DNA of 64,000 bases. Source: Nitrososphaerota archaeon (GTDB lineage Archaea > Thermoproteota > Nitrososphaeria > Nitrososphaerales > Nitrosopumilaceae). The position numbers and the translations under genes are program-made. Below are positions 52,889 through 60,402 of the stretch, piece after piece. Numbering within the stretch: the first letter of the stretch is position 1; the number at the start of each line of letters is the position of its first letter. Location: contig JAGWGB010000002.1 of the NCBI GenBank assembly GCA_028867595.1, positions 1 through 64,000 on the forward strand. Direction: 5' to 3'. The notes under the pieces were generated by a model. The model saw only the letters and a program-made list of their open reading frames with translations, had not been told where the DNA came from and ran no database searches.

Positions 52889-53668
52889 TTGGAACTTTTA
52901 CAGATACTCAAATCACTCGAACTAGGAAAAATTAGTACATCCAAGGCAAAAAAACTACTTGCTCTTTATTCTGTAAAAAAAATAGAAGATCTTGCCAAAT
53001 TTGATGTAGGGCGAAAAATTCGAAGAGGAGTCCCAGAAGTAGTATTTGCACAAAACAAACAACTCGTTGACCTGAAAAAGATCTTGCTGTCGGTATTTCC
53101 TAAATCTGATTGTATTGTAGTTTCAAGAATTAACAAGGATCACTACAAAAAGATCATAACTTTCTCTAAAAAAAATAAAATCAAGATAAAAACAGGAAGG
53201 AATACCACTTCAATTCTATTCTTTAAAAAACTCCAAATGTTGGGTGGCAAAGTAGGTATACTGACAGCAGGTACATCTGATATTGGTATTGCAGAGGAAG
53301 CAAGGCTGATGTGTGAAGCAATGGGTTGTAAATGCATTACAAGTTATGATGTAGGCATAGCTGGATTACACCGAGTTTTTCCAATAATTAAGAAAATGAT
53401 AAGTGAAGAAGTTGACGTGATTATTGTTGTAGCAGGAATGGAAGGAGCACTCGCATCTGTTGTTTCATCATTGGTTGATATTCCTGTGATTGGCGTTCCG
53501 TCTTCTGTAGGATACGGATATGGTGCAAAAGGTGTAGCTGCACTTGCATCAATGCTTCAGAGCTGTACCCTGGGACTTTCAGTTGTAAATATAGATAATG
53601 GAATAGGTGCAGGCGCGTTTGCTGCAAACGTTGCAAATAGAGTTGCTATGGGAAGAGCTATGTCTTGA
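52889..53668 (+). CDS. larB: LarB, nickel-pincer cofactor biosynthesis carboxylase
   Basis: A 259-residue protein of the AIR carboxylase-like superfamily. Its C-terminal half has the LarB signature TAGTSDIGIAEEA and the conserved VAGMEGALASVVSSLVD and PSSVGYGYG stretches. LarB carboxylates and hydrolyses nicotinic acid adenine dinucleotide to pyridinium-3,5-dicarboxylic acid mononucleotide, the first committed step. The start is TTG. It is 31 nt after mdh and overlaps the convergent VIT-family gene by 11 nt. Confidence 0.93.
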   Translation: MELLQILKSLELGKISTSKAKKLLALYSVKKIEDLAKFDVGRKIRRGVPEVVFAQNKQLVDLKKILLSVFPKSDCIVVSRINKDHYKKIITFSKKNKIKIKTGRNTTSILFFKKLQMLGGKVGILTAGTSDIGIAEEARLMCEAMGCKCITSYDVGIAGLHRVFPIIKKMISEEVDVIIVVAGMEGALASVVSSLVDIPVIGVPSSVGYGYGAKGVAALASMLQSCTLGLSVVNIDNGIGAGAFAANVANRVAMGRAMS

Positions 53669-54377
53669 TTATTCCAATATGACCAAGTTCTGAACCTATT
53701 CCATATCCAATAAGTGCAATACCTGTTCCAAGTCCTGCCATTTCTAATCCGCCCCAAAATATGTTTAGATTTGCCATCTTTGATTTGATTGCTCCGATGA
53801 CAAATGATGCTGACAAGCTTGTACCAACTGCTATTAGCAGTGGTTCGTATCCGCTTGCAAAAAAATATGGAATGATTGGTAAAATGCCTCCAACTAGAAA
53901 TGCACCAAACATGCGAAACGCACTCTTTAACGGACTGCCTACTATTTCCATATTCATTTTCAATTCTTCTGTAAGCATAGTATCAAGCCATACTTTTTTA
54001 TCGGAAGTGATTTTGTTAACTATGTTTTCTAGTTCAATTCCAGTAAATCCTTTTGCTTTGTAAATGTCTCTTATCTCTGATCTTTCTGCTTCTGGGACAT
54101 TCTCCATTTCCCACTTTTCTCGTTCAATTTCTGATTGCAAAATCTGTCTCTGAGATCTGACTGCTAAATAATTCTGGACCGCCATTGCTTTTGCGCCAGT
54201 AAACATCGCTACTATTGCAGCAAGGATAATTACACTTGAGGCTTGATCAGCCCCCCCAACTCCTGCTACCAATCCCAATGATGTATTTATCCCGTCTCCG
54301 AAACCAAACACAAAGTCTCTTATCGAACTGCTTTCCTTCTGATGTCTTTCAACATGTCTTGGCTCGGATATGCTCAT
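53658..54377 (-). CDS. VIT1/CCC1-type Fe2+/Mn2+ transporter
   Basis: A 239-residue membrane protein. It opens with IRDFVFGFGDGINTSLGLVAG, the family helix 1, then a helix with VAMFTGAKAMAVQNYLAV. A long charged cytoplasmic region rich in Glu (about 95-150) follows, matching the metal-binding segment of VIT proteins, then three more membrane helices. It would export or store Fe2+ or Mn2+. Downstream of larB in the opposite direction. Confidence 0.88.
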   Translation of the reverse strand: MSISEPRHVERHQKESSSIRDFVFGFGDGINTSLGLVAGVGGADQASSVIILAAIVAMFTGAKAMAVQNYLAVRSQRQILQSEIEREKWEMENVPEAERSEIRDIYKAKGFTGIELENIVNKITSDKKVWLDTMLTEELKMNMEIVGSPLKSAFRMFGAFLVGGILPIIPYFFASGYEPLLIAVGTSLSASFVIGAIKSKMANLNIFWGGLEMAGLGTGIALIGYGIGSELGHIGIIKT

Positions 54378-54451
54378 ATTTTATAGATTGTACAACACTA
54401 ATTTATATGTCAAAAGTGAAAATTTATCAAAACAAGACTATAAGGTAAACG

Positions 54452-54459
54452 ATTTATAT
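54452..54459 (+). promoter_or_regulatory. TATA element of the radical SAM gene
   Basis: ATTTATAT is centred about 28 nt before the ATG at 54483, a leaderless arrangement. Confidence 0.55.
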
Positions 54460-54482
54460 CGTAGTACAAAAGAGTTACAGGA

Positions 54483-56048
54483 ATGGCAGGCAAGAGAATA
54501 GTTCTTACCGCAGATCGTAGCCTGATGACTAATTATCGTGGTAATTTTCTCTATGGATTTATTGCATGTGGACCATATGAGGTTATTCCAGAATGGGTTT
54601 TTGATAAGGTGTTTTGTCCTCCAGTGGAGACAAATATAGCTACTGGTGAAGCAAAGGTAGCTCAAGTTGGTTTACGAAGAGTAGAAGCATCGTTATTACA
54701 AGGTTATAGTCGCGATGATGTATTTGTTGCAAATCCAGATTATCTTGAAAAATGTATAGGCCCAGATACCAAAGTTGTAGGAATTAATGTAATGGATCCA
54801 CTTGGAATGGCTCCAGTCACCACTACAATGTCTCCTGAAAAACTCTCATACGTTGCAATGAAGTTCAAGAGGATGTGTGCTAAAATTATTCAACTCAAGA
54901 AAAAATACAATTTCCATGTAGCTGTTGGCGGAAATGGGGCTTGGGAACTTGCAAAAACTGAAAGAATGAAAATTCATGGTATTGATACTGTCGTAGTTGG
55001 AGAAGCCGATGAACTTGCACTAGATCTATTCCATGATCTGGAAAAAGGCGATGCCCCAGAATTGATGCATTGCTTTGTGAAAAATATTCAAAACATCCCG
55101 ATAATTCAAGGTCCAACCGTTAACTCACTTATTGAAGCTATGAGGGGATGTGGAAGAGGATGTGACTTTTGTGATGTCAATAAACGTTCAAAGAAAGATC
55201 TGCCGCTTGAAAGATTACAAAAAGAAGCAAAAATAAATCTAGACTATGGATTTGATTCGATTTGGTTACACTCTGATGAGATGCTGCTTTATGGATGTGA
55301 CAACCGCGAATTTCGACCAAACTATGACGCAATAACTGAACTATGGAAAGGACTCAAATCTCTTGGAGCTAGGTTTGTTGGAACTACTCACATGACATTC
55401 TCTGCTGTATGTGCTGACCCAAAATTATTCCATGATATATCTGAGATTAATGGTATGAGTAATGAAAAATGGTTGGCGACTAACCTTGGAATAGAAACAG
55501 TAGCACCAAGAATGGTAAAGAAACACCTTGGAGTCAAGACAAAACCATTTTCCACTGATGAATGGGGATGGGTAGTTCGAGAGGGAGCTAAGATAATGAA
55601 TCAAAATCATTGGTTCCCAGCAGCAACGTTGATCATAGGCTGGCCTGATGAAACCCCTGATGAAACACAATATACCATAGATCTAATTGATGATTTTAAA
55701 CGCATGAACATGAGAGGCATTGTTGCACCATTGCTATACCAGGACTTTAACGAGAAGAACTCGATGCATTTTGGAAACTTGAATGAGGCACAATTCACAC
55801 TATTCTGGAAATGCTGGGAACACAATCTGCGAGTAATTAATGACATAATTCCTATCATACTTAGAAACAAGTCATACGGCATTCTGATGAAGCCTGTAAT
55901 GTATGGTATGATCAAGGCCGGAACTTGGGCAATAATGCGTTATCTAAGAGGCCTATGTAAGGAACTGTTCAATGGAAAACTTCCTGAAGATATGATGGAT
56001 AAATACGCACGAAGCAAATCGGTTAATGCTCCTGCTTATACTATCTAG
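54483..56048 (+). CDS. B12-binding-type radical SAM protein (possible lipid-modifying, Grs-like)
   Basis: 521 residues. Radical SAM cluster at Cys223, Cys227 and Cys230 (GCGRGCDFC), preceded by a Rossmann-like region (about 60-190) with VVGINVMDPLG and VAVGGNGAW, which matches the B12-binding position of BchE/Grs-like proteins although the DxHxxG cobalamin motif is not seen. In these archaea such proteins include the GDGT ring synthases that make cyclopentane rings in tetraether lipids; I propose this only as a candidate role. Monocistronic, with the VIT gene divergent. Confidence 0.75.
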   Translation: MAGKRIVLTADRSLMTNYRGNFLYGFIACGPYEVIPEWVFDKVFCPPVETNIATGEAKVAQVGLRRVEASLLQGYSRDDVFVANPDYLEKCIGPDTKVVGINVMDPLGMAPVTTTMSPEKLSYVAMKFKRMCAKIIQLKKKYNFHVAVGGNGAWELAKTERMKIHGIDTVVVGEADELALDLFHDLEKGDAPELMHCFVKNIQNIPIIQGPTVNSLIEAMRGCGRGCDFCDVNKRSKKDLPLERLQKEAKINLDYGFDSIWLHSDEMLLYGCDNREFRPNYDAITELWKGLKSLGARFVGTTHMTFSAVCADPKLFHDISEINGMSNEKWLATNLGIETVAPRMVKKHLGVKTKPFSTDEWGWVVREGAKIMNQNHWFPAATLIIGWPDETPDETQYTIDLIDDFKRMNMRGIVAPLLYQDFNEKNSMHFGNLNEAQFTLFWKCWEHNLRVINDIIPIILRNKSYGILMKPVMYGMIKAGTWAIMRYLRGLCKELFNGKLPEDMMDKYARSKSVNAPAYTI

Positions 56049-56391
56049 ATTTTTCTAATTCTTTTAGTGCGGCATCTGCAATTGTGTTTCTTTTTGGAGT
56101 AAGAACCACAAAATAGATCTTGTCTGCTCGTTCTGCTGTCTCTACTGCTCTATATTTTTTCAGATTCATATCAAACTCTAGCATTTTTCCATTGAGTGTG
56201 CCTTTTGTGTATATGAGAAGATACGAGTCTCCTGTAGTAGGATTCAGGGGAATCATAGAAAATATGTAGCCTTTGTAGGAGTTTATTGGCAGCATGCTTT
56301 TCATTGGTGGGGCCATGGTGGACATGTATACAAATATGTCTTCTGGCGACTCGAATTCTTCAAATTCAAAATTCATTATTTGATTTTTCAT
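56041..56391 (-). CDS. Protein of unknown function
   Basis: A 116-residue soluble protein with an N-terminal acidic stretch (NFEFEEFESPEDIF) and beta-rich middle (SYLLIYTKGTLNGKMLEFDM) leading to a C-terminal helix. No known motif. It overlaps the convergent radical SAM gene by 8 nt. It reads well as a gene, and its function is not apparent. Confidence 0.6.
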   Translation of the reverse strand: MKNQIMNFEFEEFESPEDIFVYMSTMAPPMKSMLPINSYKGYIFSMIPLNPTTGDSYLLIYTKGTLNGKMLEFDMNLKKYRAVETAERADKIYFVVLTPKRNTIADAALKELEKSR

Positions 56392-56475
56392 TTAGTTGTA
56401 TAATAATCTAAGTATAATTATACACAGCGAATTTGGTTGAAGGTGTTTGTATTGCTTTTTGTTTTGGGATTGTTG

Positions 56476-56603
56476 AAAAATGAAAAAGTAGAGTGTTCTA
56501 GTATTTTGGCATAAATCTTAGTCCAGTCTTTGCAGATACTGCAATTATTGATACTATTGCAATTGCAAGTACTAGAGCTGCGATCGGACCAAATTCTGGA
56601 ACT
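56476..56603. repeat. PEFG 3'-end repeat, copy 1
   Basis: A 128-bp copy: the poly-A/TGAAAAAGTAGAGT tail after the gene plus the C-terminal coding block. The core from GTTCTAG onward is identical base for base to copies 2, 3 and 4. It includes the stop codon of the 422-residue protein. Confidence 0.9.
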
Positions 56604-57766
56604 GACACTGTTCCCATGATGTTGATTGTCGTGTCTCCTTTGTGGAATGATATTCCGAGTGTTCTGGAGTTTGGATCTTTTGTTTCTGTAACTTGGGCGT
56701 TTTGTCCTCCAACTTGTACAGTGAATGCTTGATCTGGTAATTCTGATTGACTTATCTGTGTCGTTGATGTCTGGTTAGGTCCTGTTGGTACTGTTAACTG
56801 TTGTTTGGAATCTATCATAGCTCGTGGAATATCTATGCTCAATGAACCATCTGATGGGGCATTGATGGTAACTGTCAATATGTGATTTTGTCCATCAAGC
56901 TGCATGTTTTGCACTGTTCCTCCACGAATTGTGTATGGTATGTTGAAGCTTCCTGCGCTTGTTTGCAATGTGAAAGTGCTAGATGTTGGTGGTGATGAAA
57001 GTTTTGACGAACCGTCTCCTCCACCATAACTAAAACTAGTTGTAGCATTTGTAGTTGGACCATATTGTGCAATTACGGTATAATTGCCTGCTTTGGTCCA
57101 TAGTGGGCCTGTGGCCACAACCATTTTAGAAAAGCTACCATCTGAACCAGGAATAAGTTGTGCTATTGAGACAAGATTTTTTAATGAATTGATGACCCTT
57201 AAAGTTACTGCAGTTTGGTTTGATACATTTTTCACTACGCCATGGATGGTTATTGTATCGCCTTGGTTATACGACAAAGCATCAGTTTGTACTGAGAGAG
57301 GGGGAAGACTTGATGATATTAAACTACCATTGTGTTCTTGTTGTAGGTATTGGTATGCTGTGATGGCACCGTTGTTATCTGGATTTATGCTACTGACATT
57401 GCCCACATTGGCACCGATGGTTCCTGTAACTGATATTCTAAAACTCTCTGATGCCGTTTGATGATCCGAAGTGGTTACCTCTACCGTGCCAGTATAATTC
57501 CCAGCACTTTGGTATACGTGAGTTGCATTTAGTGATGTATTGGTTGTAGTACCGCTTCCATCACCAAAATTCCATTCCACTGTGTTTACCTTACCTGTAC
57601 TTGTCACTTGGAAAAATACTGATAGTGGAGAATCACCTGTAGTTGGTGTAAAGGTAAAATTTGTAATGTCAGCTGACGCATTTTGAGGAATTAAAACCAA
57701 TAATGAAAATCCAAAAACTGTTATTATTGTGACTAGTGTTGCACAAAAGGTGCTCGATATTCTCAT
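56498..57766 (-). CDS. PEFG-CTERM surface protein with PKD domain
   Basis: A 422-residue exported protein: signal peptide (about 1-31, with LVTIITVFGFSLLVLIP), a PKD domain (about 35-112, VEWNFGDGSG), an MG2-like strand pair (SYNQGDTITIHGVVKNV), a second beta domain (about 270-385), and at the C-terminus the PEFG sorting signal: PEFGPIAALVLAIAI, a helix, then the short basic LRFMPKY. PEFG-type tails are processed by an archaeosortase (family knowledge), and none is encoded in the window. First gene transcribed from the array's left end. Confidence 0.88.
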   Translation of the reverse strand: MRISSTFCATLVTIITVFGFSLLVLIPQNASADITNFTFTPTTGDSPLSVFFQVTSTGKVNTVEWNFGDGSGTTTNTSLNATHVYQSAGNYTGTVEVTTSDHQTASESFRISVTGTIGANVGNVSSINPDNNGAITAYQYLQQEHNGSLISSSLPPLSVQTDALSYNQGDTITIHGVVKNVSNQTAVTLRVINSLKNLVSIAQLIPGSDGSFSKMVVATGPLWTKAGNYTVIAQYGPTTNATTSFSYGGGDGSSKLSSPPTSSTFTLQTSAGSFNIPYTIRGGTVQNMQLDGQNHILTVTINAPSDGSLSIDIPRAMIDSKQQLTVPTGPNQTSTTQISQSELPDQAFTVQVGGQNAQVTETKDPNSRTLGISFHKGDTTINIMGTVSVPEFGPIAALVLAIAIVSIIAVSAKTGLRFMPKY

Positions 57767-57828
57767 TTGCTAGCCAATACTCAAGGATCTTGAGTATTTA
57801 TGTATTGATAAAAGAAAATTTGACTTCT

Positions 57829-57960
57829 AGTTCTAGTATTTTGGCATAAATCTTAGTCCAGTCTTTGCAGATACTGCAATTATTGATACTATTGCAATTG
57901 CAAGTACTAGAGCTGCGATCGGACCAAATTCTGGAACTACTTGCGTACCTATGATCTCTA
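57829..57960. repeat. PEFG 3'-end repeat, copy 2
   Basis: A 132-bp copy. The first 109 bp match copies 1, 3 and 4 exactly, and the following 23 bp (ACTTGCGTACCTATGATCTC part) match only copy 3. Copy 2 lacks the AAAATGAAAAAGTAGAGT leader after the stop that the other three share. Confidence 0.9.
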
Positions 57961-58690
57961 TGTCTTGATCACCTTGCAAGAATGGTATTGTTAATGTTCT
58001 ATAGTCTGAATTTGATGACTCACTTTGAGATTTGACCTCTGCTCCATCTATGAGAATTATGAAAGAGTCATCTTGACCTGAGCTAGTTTTTGCATCAATT
58101 AATGTTCTTGGCATTTGTAGGGTAATGGTACCATCGCTTGTGGAATTGACTGAAACGATAAGCGATATACTCTGAGCATCTATCGTCATGTCTTTTATGT
58201 TTCCGCCTGTTATGGTATAATTGACACTAAATGTTTGCTGGCTGTTAGGATCTTTTACTTGGAAAATATTGCTTATTGGTGTAATTGAACTCTTGAAGGT
58301 AAATGTGGCCTGCGCAGTTACATTTGGCAAGCCATATTGCACCTTTACTGTGTAAATCCCGTTTGATTTCCACAGTGGTCCTGACGCCGGGAATGATTTT
58401 GTGAACTTACCATCTGAGGATACATCAATCTGGGCTACTTGGATCAAATTTGTATTGGAATCTAATATTTGCACCGTAAGAGGTGTACCGGGCACAACTG
58501 CTTGTACTTGACCTGAAATAACTATGGTATCGCCTATGGTATAGGAATTCTTGTCTGTGCTAACTGTAATTGATGGAGCTGTTGGCGTGGTGGCTGCTGT
58601 AGTAGGCAGATTTGTGGATTGAGCAAATGCATGTAGTGAAAACAGAGACAAAGCGAAAAAAGAAACTGCTAATAATACTCCTAAGCGCAT
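57833..58690 (-). CDS. PEFG-CTERM surface protein with MG2-like domain
   Basis: A 285-residue exported protein with a signal peptide (about 5-23), a long Thr/Ala-rich start of the mature chain (TTAATTPTAPS), an MG2-like domain (TDKNSYTIGDTIVISG, residues about 40-130) and a second beta domain ending DQDIEIIGTQV, followed by the PEFG tail. Same layout as the 308-residue neighbour at 58760, with about the same domain spacing. Lies 66 nt downstream of the ATG of the 422-residue gene. Confidence 0.85.
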   Translation of the reverse strand: MRLGVLLAVSFFALSLFSLHAFAQSTNLPTTAATTPTAPSITVSTDKNSYTIGDTIVISGQVQAVVPGTPLTVQILDSNTNLIQVAQIDVSSDGKFTKSFPASGPLWKSNGIYTVKVQYGLPNVTAQATFTFKSSITPISNIFQVKDPNSQQTFSVNYTITGGNIKDMTIDAQSISLIVSVNSTSDGTITLQMPRTLIDAKTSSGQDDSFIILIDGAEVKSQSESSNSDYRTLTIPFLQGDQDIEIIGTQVVPEFGPIAALVLAIAIVSIIAVSAKTGLRFMPKY

Positions 58691-58737
58691 AGTCGATTTG
58701 TCTTTATGTCGTATATTTCCTTTACTATGGGTAGTAA

Positions 58738-58888
58738 AAAAATGAAAAAGTAGAGTGTTCTAGTATTTTGGCATAAATCTTAGTCCAGTCTTTGCAGATA
58801 CTGCAATTATTGATACTATTGCAATTGCAAGTACTAGAGCTGCGATCGGACCAAATTCTGGAACTACTTGCGTACCTATGATCTCTAT
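58738..58888. repeat. PEFG 3'-end repeat, copy 3
   Basis: A 151-bp union: the leader shared with copies 1 and 4 plus the core plus the 23-bp extension shared with copy 2. It is the only copy carrying both flanks, which makes it the most complete one. Confidence 0.9.
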
Positions 58889-59686
58889 TTGTCCAGTTCC
58901 TGCGCTAAATGGTATTACGAGTGTTCTTGTGTCAGCACTTGGTGTATCTGTGAAGCTGTCTTTTTCTTGACCATCGACTAGCACAAAGAAGCTGTCATCT
59001 TTGGCACCAGCTTTTGCATCTAGTACTGATCTTGGTATCTTGAGGGTTATCTGGCCATCACTGGTTGATTGTAAGTTTACAGTGAGTGCTTTAGATGAAG
59101 TGCTAAGAGTCGCCCCTGTAGCTGTTCCTCCGCTAATACTATAATCGATACAGTACATTTCGCTATTTACCGTAGCTGCGAGCTGATTTGATTGGCAACT
59201 TGATGCTCCGCCACCACCGCCGATACTGAATTGTATTTGTGCCATGCGCATACCTTGTTGTACTCCATACTGAGCATATATGGTGTATACACCACCTCTT
59301 GTCCACAGTGGGCTTGATGTGTTAATCTTTGTTTCAAAGTTTCCGCTGTTGTCAATAGTTAATTGACTGACTTGAACAACATTGCCTAACGAATCTGAGA
59401 TTCGAAGTGTGACTGGTAATCCAGATATTACATTCTGGACATGTCCTGTAACATCTATCACAGATTGTCTGTCGTATGTTGTCTTGTCTGTTGATAAACT
59501 AAGTGGTAATGTTGCAGGAATTATGATTGGTTGAACATTTGCTGCATTACTACCTGTCATCAAACCCTCTGTGTAATTTGCTTTTGGAGTACAATCTGGT
59601 GGGCAGAATCCGAATGCAGGGCCAACACCTACAATGGCTGCCGTTGCAAGAATAGCGATCAACGCGTATTCTTTATGAGTACTCAT
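58760..59686 (-). CDS. PEFG-CTERM surface protein with MG2-like domain
   Basis: A 308-residue exported protein: signal peptide (ALIAILATAAIVGVGPAFG) and a mature start with a Cys pair (FCPPDC), the MG2-like domain (TDKTTYDRQSVIDVTG) and a Gly-rich linker (GGGGASSC) before a second beta domain (TVNSEMYCIDYSISGG), then the PEFG tail. Four cysteines outside the membrane could form disulfides. Paralogous to the 285-residue gene next to it. Confidence 0.85.
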   Translation of the reverse strand: MSTHKEYALIAILATAAIVGVGPAFGFCPPDCTPKANYTEGLMTGSNAANVQPIIIPATLPLSLSTDKTTYDRQSVIDVTGHVQNVISGLPVTLRISDSLGNVVQVSQLTIDNSGNFETKINTSSPLWTRGGVYTIYAQYGVQQGMRMAQIQFSIGGGGGASSCQSNQLAATVNSEMYCIDYSISGGTATGATLSTSSKALTVNLQSTSDGQITLKIPRSVLDAKAGAKDDSFFVLVDGQEKDSFTDTPSADTRTLVIPFSAGTGQIEIIGTQVVPEFGPIAALVLAIAIVSIIAVSAKTGLRFMPKY

Positions 59687-59754
59687 CTTGCCTGCGATTA
59701 AGTAGAATGGGTATTTATGTATATTTAAAAAATGCCACTTGGTGGCAGGACTTA

Positions 59755-59880
59755 AAAAATGAAAAAGTAGAGTGTTCTAGTATTTTGGCATAAATCTTAG
59801 TCCAGTCTTTGCAGATACTGCAATTATTGATACTATTGCAATTGCAAGTACTAGAGCTGCGATCGGACCAAATTCTGGAA
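59755..59880. repeat. PEFG 3'-end repeat, copy 4
   Basis: A 126-bp copy with the same leader and core as copies 1 and 3. It ends at GGAA, where copies 1 to 3 read GGAACT. It forms the C-terminal part of the 70-residue ORF. Confidence 0.9.
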
Positions 59881-59989
59881 TTAATGTAATGACTAGGTCA
59901 GAATCTGAATCGCTGTAGATATTCCAAAGTCCTCTTTTGATAATGCAAAACGGACGCGATCCATCAGATGCATAGACACTAGTCAACAT
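59777..59989 (-). CDS. Short PEFG-tailed ORF (70 residues), possible gene remnant
   Basis: Residues 38-70 are the complete PEFG tail, identical at DNA level to its three neighbours. The upstream 37 residues (DGSRPFCIIKRGLWNIYS) have no signal peptide and no beta domain. Without a signal peptide the tail could not be used for sorting, so it looks like the remains of a truncated fourth gene. A TTTAAA element about 24 nt upstream (60010-60015) may still give a transcript. Start at 59989. Confidence 0.4.
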   Translation of the reverse strand: MLTSVYASDGSRPFCIIKRGLWNIYSDSDSDLVITLIPEFGPIAALVLAIAIVSIIAVSAKTGLRFMPKY

Positions 59990-60066
59990 CCATTCCTAGT
60001 TTTTTACTATTTAAAGTTCTAAAAAACTGCTGACAAAATATAGTTAATTGGAAACGGCGTAGATTA

Positions 60067-60078
60067 GATATATATTAA
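60067..60078 (+). promoter_or_regulatory. TATA element of the RNA polymerase operon
   Basis: GATATATATTAA, with a GGAAACGG stretch before it in the BRE position. Initiation about 25 nt downstream would leave a 5' leader of roughly 50 nt before the ATG at 60151, unlike the leaderless genes in the rest of the window. Confidence 0.55.
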
Positions 60079-60136
60079 CCTCTCGGTGGAAACATCGTAG
60101 TTTGTGGATTAATTATCTATTTACAGCTAATGTTCC

Positions 60137-60144
60137 AAGGAGGT
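60137..60144 (+). promoter_or_regulatory. Shine-Dalgarno sequence that fixes the rpo5 start
   Basis: AAGGAGGT with 6 nt to the ATG at 60151. It rules out the upstream ATG at 60130 and is one of the few strong Shine-Dalgarno sites in the window. Confidence 0.75.
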
Positions 60145-60150
60145 TTTAGT

Positions 60151-60402
60151 ATGGCAGGTAAGAAAGAAAAAGTTCTCATTCCAGATCATATCTATGTTCC
60201 AAAACATGAAATAATGACAAAAGAAGAAGCAGAAAAAGTGCTAGAAAAATATCACACCAAGCCAACTGAGATGCCGTTGATATATGTCAGTGATCCTGCA
60301 ATCAGAAGCTTAGGAGTAAAACCTGGCGACATGATAAGAATAACAAGAAAAAGTCCAACAGCCGGCGAGAGCATATACTATAGGTACGTGGTGGAAGAAT
60401 AA
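60151..60402 (+). CDS. rpo5: DNA-directed RNA polymerase subunit Rpo5 (RpoH)
   Basis: An 83-residue protein with the family core (IPDHIYVPKHEIMTKEEAE, then the conserved LIYVSDPAIRSLGVKPGDMI and ending YYRYVVEE). Rpo5 matches the C-terminal domain of eukaryotic Rpb5 and binds the polymerase jaw. The stop overlaps the rpo2 start by one base (TAATG). Confidence 0.95.
   Translation: MAGKKEKVLIPDHIYVPKHEIMTKEEAEKVLEKYHTKPTEMPLIYVSDPAIRSLGVKPGDMIRITRKSPTAGESIYYRYVVEE

Noticed and set aside
56476-59880. CRISPR array or insertion-sequence ends as an explanation for the repeats
   Set aside because: The repeats are long, few, coding and spaced by gene bodies about 0.9-1.4 kb long, with no spacers, transposase or target duplications.
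60130-60150. Upstream ATG for rpo5
   Set aside because: The Shine-Dalgarno AAGGAGGT at 60137-60144 lies between the two ATGs and points to 60151.
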